Assembly: GCA_032718475.1 (NCBI GenBank)
Contig: JAUCBJ010007267.1
Span: 1 to 64,000, forward strand
DNA length: 64,000 nt
Reading direction: 5' to 3'
From: Nemertoderma westbladi
Taxonomy: Eukaryota > Xenacoelomorpha > Nemertodermatida > Nemertodermatidae
This document shows positions 54,601 to 64,000 of the stretch, one piece after another; within the stretch, counting starts at the first letter, position 1, and each line of letters begins with the position of its first letter. Below the pieces are notes generated by a model, which worked only from the letters and a program-made list of their open reading frames with translations, was not told where the DNA came from and ran no database searches. A program made the translations under genes and the position numbers.

Positions 54601-57600
54601 TTATCTGGGACAGTAGAGCAGGTAGGTTATCTGGGACGACAGTAGAGCAGGTAGGTTATCTGGCACAGTAGAGTAGGTAGGTTATCTGGGACAGTAGAGT
54701 AGGTAGGTTATCTGGGACAGTAGAGTAGGTAGGTTATCTGGGCCATTAGAGTAGGTAGGTTATCTGGGACAGTAGAGCAGGTAGGTTATCTGGGACAGTA
54801 GAGGAGGTAGGTTATCTGGGACAGTAGAGTAGGTAGGTTATCTGGGATAGTAGAGCAGGTAGGTTATCTGGGACAGTAGAGCAGGTAGGTTATCTGGGAC
54901 AGTAGAGCAGGTATGTTATCTGGGACAGTAGAGCAGGTAGGTTATCTGGGACAGTAGAGCAGGTAGGTTATCTGGGACGACAGTAGAGCAGGTAGGTTAT
55001 CTGGGACGACAGTAGAGCAGGTAGGTTATCTGGGACATTAGAGTAGGTAGGTTATCTGGGACAGTAGAGCAGGTAGGTTTTCTGGGACAGTAGAGCAGGT
55101 AGGTTATCTGGGACAGTAGAGCAGGTAGGTTATATGGGACATTCGAGTAGGTAGGTTATCTGGGACAGTAGAGCAGGTAGGTTATCTGGGACAGTAGAGT
55201 GTAGGTTATCTGGGACAGTAGAGCAGGTAGGTTATCTGGGACAGTAGAGCAGGTAGGTTATCTGGGACAGTAGAGCAGGTAGGTTATCTGGGACAGTAGA
55301 GCAGGTAGGTTATATGGGACATTAGAGTAGGTAGGTTATCTGGGACAGTAGAGTGTAGGTTATCTGGGACAGTAGAGTAGGTAGGTTATCTGGGACAGTA
55401 GAGCAGGTAGGTTATCTGAGACAGTAGAGTGTAGGTTATCTGGGACAGTAGAGCAGGTAGGTTATCTGGGACAGTAGAGCAGGTAGGTTATCTGGGACAG
55501 TAGAGTGTAGGTTATCTGGGACAGTAGAGCAGGTAGGTTATCTGGGACAGTAGAGCAGGTAGGTTATCTGGGACAGTAGAGCAGGTAGGTTATCTGGGAC
55601 GACAGTAGAGCAGGTAGGTTATCTGGGACAGTAGAGCAGGTAGGTTATCTGGGACAGTAGAGCAGGTAGGTTATCTGGGACGACAGTAGAGCAGGTAGGT
55701 TATCTGGGACAGTAGAGCAGGTAGGTTATCTGGGACATTAGAGTAGGTAGGTTATCTGGGACAGTAGAGCAGGTAGGTTATCTGGGACATTAGAGTAGGT
55801 AGGTTATCTGGGACAGTAGAGCAGGTAGGTTATCTGGGACAGTAGAGTGTAGGTTATCTGGGACAGTAGAGCAGGTAGGTTATCTGGGACAGTAGAGCAG
55901 GTAGGTTATCTGGGACAGTAGAGCAGGTAGGTTATCTGGGACAGTAGAGCAGGTAGGTTATCTGGGACAGTAGAGCAGGTAGGTTATCTGGGACAGTAGA
56001 GCAGGTAGGTTATCTGGGACATTAGAGTAGGTAGGTTATCTGGGACAGTAGAGTAGGTAGGTTATCTGGGACAGTAGAGCAGGTAGGTTATCTGGGACAG
56101 TAGAGTGTAGGTTATCTGGGACAGTAGAGCAGGTAGGTTATCTGGGACAGTAGAGCAGGTAGGTTATCTGGGACAGTAGAGCAGGTAGGTTATCTGGGAC
56201 AGTAGAGCAGGTAGGTTATCTGGGACAGTAGAGCAGGTAGGTTATCTGGGACAGTAGAGCAGGTAGGTTATCTGGGACGACAGTAGAGCAGGTAGGTTAT
56301 CTGGGACAGTAGAGCAGGTATGTTATCTGGGACAGTAGAGCAGGTAGGTTATCTGGGACAGTAGAGCAGGTAGGTTATCTGGGACGACAGTAGAGCAGGT
56401 AGGTTATCTGGGACGACAGTAGAGCAGGTAGGTTATCTGGGACATTAGAGTAGGTAGGTTATCTGGGACAGTAGAGCAGGTAGGTTATCTGGGACAGTAG
56501 AGCAGGTAGGTTATATGGGACATTAGAGTAGGTAGGTTATCTGGGACAGTAGAGCAGGTAGGTTATCTGGGACAGTAGAGTGTAGGTTATCTGGGACAGT
56601 AGAGCAGGTAGGTTATCTGGGACAGTAGAGCAGGTAGGTTATCTGGGACAGTAGAGCAGGTAGGTTATCTGGGACAGTAGAGCAGGTAGGTTATATGGGA
56701 CATTAGAGTAGGTAGGTTATCTGGGACAGTAGAGCAGGTAGGTTATCTGGGACAGTAGAGTGTAGGTTATCTGGGACAGTAGAGTAGGTAGGTTATCTGG
56801 GACAGTAGAGCAGGTAGGTTATCTGAGACAGTATAGTGTAGGTTATCTGGGACAGTAGAGCAGGTAGGTTATCTGGGACAGTAGAGCAGGTAGGTTATCT
56901 GGGACAGTAGAGTGTAGGTTATCTGGGACAGTAGAGCAGGTAGGTTATCTGGGACAGTAGAGCAGGTAGGTTATCTGGGACAGTAGAGCAGGTAGGTTAT
57001 CTGGGACGACAGTAGAGCAGGTAGGTTATCTGGGACAGTAGAGCAGGTAGGTTATCTGGGACAGTAGAGCAGGTAGGTTATCTGGGACGACAGTAGAGCA
57101 GGTAGGTTATCTGGGACAGTAGAGCAGGTAGGTTATCTGGGACATTAGAGTAGGTAGGTTATCTGGGACAGTAGAGCAGGTAGGTTATCTGGGACATTAG
57201 AGTAGGTAGGTTATCTGGGACAGTAGAGCAGGTAGGTTATCTGGGACAGTAGAGTGTAGGTTATCTGGGACAGTAGAGCAGGTAGGTTATCTGGGACAGT
57301 AGAGCAGGTAGGTTATCTGGGACAGTAGAGCAGGTAGGTTATCTGGGACAGTAGAGCAGGTAGGTTATCTGGGACAGTAGAGCAGGTAGGTTATCTGGGA
57401 CATTATAGTAGGTAGGTTATCTGGGACAGTAGAGTAGGTAGGTTATCTGGGACAGTAGAGCAGGTAGGTTATCTGGGACAGTAGAGTGTAGGTTATCTGG
57501 GACAGTAGAGCAGGTAGGTTATCTGGGACAGTAGAGCAGGTAGGTTATCTGGGACAGTAGAGCAGGTAGGTTATCTGGGACAGTAGAGCAGGTAGGTTAT

Positions 57601-59137
57601 CTGGGACAGTAGAGCAGGTAGGTTATCTGGGACAGTAGAGCAGGTAGGTTATCTGGGACGACAGTAGAGCAGGTAGGTTATCTGGGACAGTAGAGTAGGT
57701 AGGTTATCTGGGACAGTAGAGTAGGTAGCTTATCTGGGACAGTAGAGCAGGTAGGTTATCTGGGACAGTAGAGCAGGTAGGTTATCTGGGACAGTAGAGC
57801 AGGTAGGTTATCTGGGACAGTAGAGCAGGTAGGTTATCTGGGACAGTAGAGCAGGTAGGTTATCTGGGACAGTAGAGCAGGTAGGTTATCTGGGACGACA
57901 GTAGAGCAGGTAGGTTATCTGGGACAGTAGAGTAGGTAGGTTATCTGGGACAGTAGAGTAGGTAGCTTATCTGGGACAGTAGAGCAGGTAGGTTATCTGG
58001 GACAGTAGAGTAGGTAGGTTATCTGGGACGACAGTAGAGTAGGTAGGTTATCTGGGACAGTAGAGTAGGTAGGTTATCTGGGACAGTAGAGTAGGTAGGT
58101 TATCTGGGACAGTAGAGTAGGTAGGTTATCTGGGACGACAGTAGAGCAGGTAGGTTATCTGGGACAGTAGAGCAGGTAGGTTATCTGGGACAGTAGAGTA
58201 GGTAGCTTATCTGGGACAGTAGAGCAGGTAGGTTATCTGGGACAGTAGAGCAGGTAGGTTATCTGGGACAGTAGAGTAGGTAGGTTATCTGGGACAGTAG
58301 AGTAGGTAGGTTATCTGGGACAGTAGAGTAGGTAGCTTATCTGGGACAGTAGAGTAGGTAGGTTATCTGGGACAGTAGAGTAGGTAGGTTATCTGGGACA
58401 GTAAAGCAGTTAGGTTATCTGGGACAGTAGAGTAGGTAGGTTATCTGGGACAGTAGAGTAGGTAGGTTATCTGGGACAGTAGAGTAGGTAGGTTATCTGG
58501 GGCAGTAGAGTAGGTAGGTTATCTGGGACAGTAGAGCAGGTAGGTTATCTGGGACAGTAGATCAGGTAGGTTATCTGGGACAGTAGAGTAGGTAGGTTAT
58601 CTGGGACAGTAGAGCAGGTAGGTTATCTGAGACAGTAGAGTGTAGGTTATCTGGGACAGTAGAGCAGGTAGGTTATCTGGGACAGTAGAGTAGGTAGGTT
58701 ATCTGGGACAGTAGAGCAGGTAGGTTATCTGAGACAGTAGAGTGTAGGTTATCTGGGACAGTAGAGCAGGTAGGTTATCTGGGACAGTAGAGTAGGTAGG
58801 TTATCTGGGACAGTAGAGCAGGTAGGTTATCTGGGACAGTAGAGTGTAGGTTATCTGGGACAGTAGAGCAGGTAGGTTATCTGGGACAGTAGAGCAGGTA
58901 GGTTATCTGGGACAGTAGAGCAGGTAGGTTATCTGGGACGACAGTAGAGCAGGTAGGTTATCTGGGACAGTAGAGCAGGTAGGTTATCTGGGACAGTAGA
59001 GCAGGTAGGTTATCTGGGACGACAGTAGAGCAGGTAGGTTATCTGGGACAGTAGAGCAGGTAGGTTATCTGGGACATTAGAGTAGGTAGGTTATCTGGGA
59101 CGACAGTAGAGCAGGTAGCTTATCAGGTAGCTTATTA
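54601..59137 (+). repeat. 26-bp splice-donor satellite, array A2 (~4.5 kb)
   Basis: Same unit and variants as A1. The first ~450 bases and the last ~750 bases follow A1 variant by variant, while the middle carries extra duplicated blocks (for example the ATATGGGACATT variants near 55131, 55311, 56507 and 56694), explaining the extra ~650 bp. Confidence 0.95.
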
Positions 59138-61746
59138 CAGGTCAGGTCAGGTATTCTAGGTCATTGATCAAGAAAACTTGCCACCTCCATGCAGCATAAA
59201 GGCCCTCTTACTAGGGCAAATCTGGTCCTGTAACTAGGACCCCCTTCGTTCTGGGATAAGGACGCCCTTGGTCCTGGATTAAGGACCCATATACTTGGGT
59301 GCAGGGGTATATGGCCTGGCCAGGCAGATGGTGATCTACCAATGGCTGGTCAGGAGTAGAGTGTTCTCATGTCCAATCTGAGTGCACTTCACTGCGACCT
59401 GCACCTGGCAGCAGGGGTACAGGGCATGACCCAGCAGATGAGCTGCACAGCCAATGGTGGGTCATGTGCGCCAGAGTAGATATGGGTGATGGGCCGCATA
59501 TCTGACTCCACCGCGACACCCACCCTGTGGAATGGCAAACCAGGGTGTGGTATTTGCCCCGAGAGCCCACCGGCAAAAAAGCACCCCCCAACCCCCACTA
59601 TGGATTACATCAGTAATGCGGAGGTCCAGCAACTAGAGGCCAGTGGAATGACTGGACACAATCGGCCTCACAGGCGTCAGTTAACTCCTGACCGGCTGCC
59701 TGTCTCACCCCCTACTGGAGAGAGAGCGGCAATCAATTCTTTGAGTCCCTTTCCTGATGACCTTTCTGGCCCAAACCCTGGGTCACCAGGGAGGCCAGAT
59801 TGCGAGGGGGAGAGGGATTCTGGAGTTGGAGGCTACTCTCATGTTCCACCCCGACCAACAAAGCCATTGGTGAATCTGAGGCAAGTCACTAGACTAGCCT
59901 CAATAAACACCCTAACACTCGGGTCCCCAATGCGACAAGGTGAGCTAACTGCCTTGGCAGATAAGCTTTCTCTTAGTGCAGTGGGTGTTCAAGAGCACCG
60001 AATGCAGACTGGACAGACTGATGAGGTTCTGATTAAGGACATGGGGGGCGCTTGGCGACTCGCCCTCGCTTCAGCAGATGATAGTGGCAATGGTGGATCC
60101 AACTCTGGTAACTCTGGCAATGGTGGATCCTATTGATGAATCCAACTGCACATACAGCATTGGACAAAATATACCAAATCTCTAACCGCATCATCCGTTG
60201 CCAAACGTCCATGTTCTGGAAGACTGGCTAAGAAGTTTCCTAAGGTGGTTCTGATCTGATTGTGTGCCACTCTCCAACTAGTGTTGCCCCTGTAGAGGAC
60301 GTGGAAAATTTCTACCAGAATCTACAAGCAGCTACTTATGGAGTGGATCAGCAAGCATTCTTAACATTCCTGGGAGACTTTAATGCAAGTCTGCATCAAT
60401 CACCTGCATCGCCCTGGGTCTATAGCAATAGTGTTAACATAAATTCTGTCCATCTTCAGGATTTTATCTCTGGAAATTGATTGTTTTCGGCTGGAACCCA
60501 GTTCAAGAAGCGAACTGGAAAGCTATGGACTCATAGTTGACCCAGTGATCACAAGTCCCAGATAGACCATATCATGTTTCGTAGGAAATACTAGGAGCTC
60601 TATACAAGACTGTAATGGATTTACACTACGACCCTTTTCCAGTGATTACCGCCTTATTGTGGCCAAGGTAAGACTTAGTCTGCATGCTAGCAGAACAACG
60701 AAATCTGCCTTGCCGCGGCATGACTGGTCCTCTCTGTTGCAACAGCCAAGTGTGAGATCCAGCTTCACACTACAGCTGAGCAACAGGTATGAGGTTCTTG
60801 CCTCTGAAGCGGCAGATCACTGCGAGGGCTATACTGCCTTCACAGAAGCAGTTAAATTATAAGCTGCAGAAACAGTTCCTGTATACCCTCGAAACAGGAA
60901 AATGGCCCCCTGGACTGACAACAAAATTCAGAAGTGCCGAAATGACCTCTACAAGGCGCAGAAAGAGTCCCGACTCAAACAGACTTCAGCGGCCAAGAAT
61001 GCAGTTAAGGCTGCATCTAGGTCCCTGAACAGGCAGTACTCTGTTAATCTACAGGAGCTAATAAACCAACAGGTTGATGCCATCAATGAAAGCTGCTGCA
61101 AAGAGCATTAAGACCAATCGTGCCAGTGGAGTAGATGGTGTTCCCCCTGAGGTCTTTAAAATACCTGAGTGTTTAAAGCTCATCTATCCCACCATAGTAG
61201 ACATGTACCGAACAACAAGAGTCCCCACAAGAAATGAAAACAAATAAGTTGGTGCCAGTTCCCAAGAAGGGCAACCTAACACTCTATGGTTCTTTTCGGG
61301 GAATCTCATTGATCTCGATTGCTGCAAAGCTATACAATAGAATTCTACTAAATCGCATCAGGGATCCCATTGAGAGACTGCTCCGTGGAAATCAGAATGG
61401 GTTCCGTAAAGGTCGTGGGACCATGGAGCCCATTTTGGCACTTATAAGGATAATTGAAGAGTTATCAAAAAAGAAAGACAGGCATCTGGCTGTTGTCTTT
61501 GTTGACTTCTTCAAGGTCTTTGATTCAGTCTCTCGCTCACGTATGTTCAGCATACTTTCATTATATGGGATTCCTGATGAAATTATTGCAGCAATCAGAT
61601 CAGTATACGATGGTTCGACAACATTTGTGTCTACTGTTGACGGTGACACAGAACCATTTGAAGTGTTATGGGGCGTCCTCCAGGGAGACACACTTGCACC
61701 ATTCTTGTTCATAATTGTAGTTGACTATGGTCTACGCATGTCCTGG
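59138..61746 (+). pseudogene. LINE fragment, copy 3
   Basis: Offset 7146 bp from copy 2. It shares the extra C (near 61226) and CTTATAAGG with copy 2, but has the original GGCGTCAG and CTAGCAG of copy 1, plus its own changes CTGCATGC (near 60682) and TATGGTCT (near 61730). Copies 2 and 3 are therefore each other's closest relatives. Confidence 0.93.
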
Positions 61747-64000
61747 TTATCTGGGACAGTAGAGCAGGTAGGTTATCTGGGACGACAGTAGAGCAGGTAG
61801 GTTATCTGGCACAGTAGAGTAGGTAGGTTATCTGGGACAGTAGAGTAGGTAGGTTATCTGGGACAGTAGAGTAGGTAGGTTATCTGGGCCATTAGAGTAG
61901 GTAGGTTATCTGGGACAGTAGAGCAGGTAGGTTATCTGGGACAGTAGAGGAGGTAGGTTATCTGGGACAGTAGAGTAGGTAAGTTATCTGGGATAGTAGA
62001 GCAGGTAGGTTATCTGGGACAGTAGAGCAGGTAGGTTATCTGGGACAGTAGAGCAGGTATGTTATCTGGGACAGTAGAGCAGGTAGGTTATCTGGGACAG
62101 TAGAGCAGGTAGGTTATCTGGGACGACAGTAGAGCAGGTAGGTTATCTGGGACGACAGTAGAGCAGGTAGGTTATCTGGGACATTAGAGTAGGTAGGTTA
62201 TCTGGGACAGTAGAGCAGGTAGGTTTTCTGGGACAGTAGAGCAGGTAGGTTATCTGGGACAGTAGAGCAGGTAGGTTATATGGGACATTCGAGTAGGTAG
62301 GTTATCTGGGACAGTAGAGCAGGTAGGTTATCTGGGACAGTAGAGTGTAGGTTATCTGGGACAGTAGAGCAGGTAGGTTATCTGGGACAGTAGAGCAGGT
62401 AGGTTATCTGGGACAGTAGAGCAGGTAGGTTATCTGGGACAGTAGAGCAGGTAGGTTATATGGGACATTAGAGTAGGTAGGTTATCTGGGACAGTAGAGC
62501 AGGTAGGTTATCTGGGACAGTAGAGTGTAGGTTATCTGGGACAGTAGAGTAGGTAGGTTATCTGGGACAGTAGAGCAGGTAGGTTATCTGAGACAGTAGA
62601 GTGTAGGTTATCTGGGACAGTAGAGCAGGTAGGTTATCTGGGACAGTAGAGCAGGTAGGTTATCTGGGACAGTAGAGTGTAGGTTATCTGGGACAGTAGA
62701 GCAGGTAGGTTATCTGGGACAGTAGAGCAGGTAGGTTATCTGGGACAGTAGAGCAGGTAGGTTATCTGGGACGACAGTAGAGCAGGTAGGTTATCTGGGA
62801 CAGTAGAGCAGGTAGGTTATCTGGGACAGTAGAGCAGGTAGGTTATCTGGGACGACAGTAGAGCAGGTAGGTTATCTGGGACAGTAGAGCAGGTAGGTTA
62901 TCTGGGACATTAGAGTAGGTAGGTTATCTGGGACAGTAGAGCAGGTAGGTTATCTGGGACATTAGAGTAGGTAGGTTATCTGGGACAGTAGAGCAGGTAG
63001 GTTATCTGGGACAGTAGAGTGTAGGTTATCTGGGACAGTAGAGCAGGTAGGTTATCTGGGACAGTAGAGCAGGTAGGTTATCTGGGACAGTAGAGCAGGT
63101 AGGTTATCTGGGACAGTAGAGCAGGTAGGTTATCTGGGACAGTAGAGCAGGTAGGTTATCTGGGACAGTAGAGCAGGTAGGTTATCTGGGACATTAGAGT
63201 AGGTAGGTTATCTGGGACAGTAGAGTAGGTAGGTTATCTGGGACAGTAGAGCAGGTAGGTTATCTGGGACAGTAGAGTGTAGGTTATCTGGGACAGTAGA
63301 GCAGGTAGGTTATCTGGGACAGTAGAGCAGGTAGGTTATCTGGGACAGTAGAGCAGGTAGGTTATCTGGGACAGTAGAGCAGGTAGGTTATCTGGGACAG
63401 TAGAGCAGGTAGGTTATCTGGGACAGTAGAGCAGGTAGGTTATCTGGGACGACAGTAGAGCAGGTAGGTTATCTGGGACAGTAGAGTAGGTAGGTTATCT
63501 GGGACAGTAGAGTAGGTAGCTTATCTGGGACAGTAGAGCAGGTAGGTTATCTGGGACAGTAGAGCAGGTAGGTTATCTGGGACAGTAGAGCAGGTAGGTT
63601 ATCTGGGACAGTAGAGCAGGTAGGTTATCTGGGACAGTAGAGCAGGTAGGTTATCTGGGACAGTAGAGCAGGTAGGTTATCTGGGACGACAGTAGAGCAG
63701 GTAGGTTATCTGGGACAGTAGAGTAGGTAGGTTATCTGGGACAGTAGAGTAGGTAGCTTATCTGGGACAGTAGAGCAGGTAGGTTATCTGGGACAGTAGA
63801 GTAGGTAGGTTATCTGGGACGACAGTAGAGTAGGTAGGTTATCTGGGACAGTAGAGTAGGTAGGTTATCTGGGACAGTAGAGTAGGTAGGTTATCTGGGA
63901 CAGTAGAGTAGGTAGGTTATCTGGGACGACAGTAGAGCAGGTAGGTTATCTGGGACAATAGAGCAGGTAGGTTATCTGGGACAGTAGAGTAGGTAGCTTA
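61747..64000 (+). repeat. 26-bp splice-donor satellite, array A3 (runs off window)
   Basis: Starts with the same ordered series of variant units as A1 and A2 (GGCACAG, GGCCATTAG, GAGGAGG, GGGATAG, GGTATGTT) and continues past base 64000. Confidence 0.95.

Noticed and set aside
61747-64000. Centromeric or telomeric satellite
   Set aside because: The 26-bp unit derives from the exon end at 45448 and the array lies inside a gene; no telomere-type motif is present.

Overview
The window is animal (metazoan) DNA, probably from a marine invertebrate. It carries the last exon of a type IV collagen gene, several exons of a multi-pass membrane transporter with very long introns, and several classes of eukaryotic retroelement (BEL/Pao, Ty3/gypsy, Penelope-like, non-LTR). 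It also has many minisatellites and poly-G runs. Nothing looks prokaryotic. The species cannot be named from sequence alone.

Layout. 1-92 is the 3' tip of an LTR of the same family as the large BEL element, followed by a 27-bp minisatellite (93-512). 513-2690 contains a decayed LINE scrap, a possible SINE scrap and the terminal exon of a collagen IV alpha chain (1693-1974, + strand). 2691-4950 is a 5'-truncated LINE on the minus strand. 5464-8203 holds a Thr-rich 21-bp repeat running into the C-terminal half of a Penelope-like element (RT YVDD-type motif plus GIY-YIG endonuclease).

8204-32006 is one very large, young BEL/Pao retrotransposon with 1160-bp LTRs (three mismatches found by eye). 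It has a 2.3-kb leader, a gag-pol reading frame, a 1.65-kb spacer and a third ORF of 1417 codons where an env gene would sit. That third protein has gag-like zinc knuckles and no visible envelope features. A complete Ty3/gypsy element (15356-20417, minus strand, identical 250-bp LTRs, 5-bp target duplication GGATC) is nested inside the BEL gag-pol frame. The BEL frame is open on both sides and in register across the target site.

32007-36470 is non-coding DNA with a poly-G minisatellite and a 63-bp minisatellite. From about 36.3 kb to beyond the right edge lies a transporter-like gene (AAAP / amino-acid-transporter fold, + strand). Supported exons are at 36469-36677, 37922-37945 (8-codon microexon), 42408-42567, 44125-44260, 44727-44916, and more tentatively 45148-45204 and 45290-45448; most junction phases agree. 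Three of its exon-intron junctions have themselves become tandem repeats: the microexon acceptor (about 13 copies of 53 bp), the donor after 44916 (4 copies of 41 bp) and the donor after 45448. The last is a 26-bp unit expanded into arrays of about 3.9, 4.5 and more than 2.2 kb. A 2.6-kb LINE fragment sits inside that array and has been amplified with it as macro-units of about 6.5 and 7.1 kb.

The two most unusual features are the splice-junction-derived satellites and the BEL element with a zinc-knuckle third ORF. Gene models come from reading frames, splice consensus and family recognition only; no alignment or search was run.
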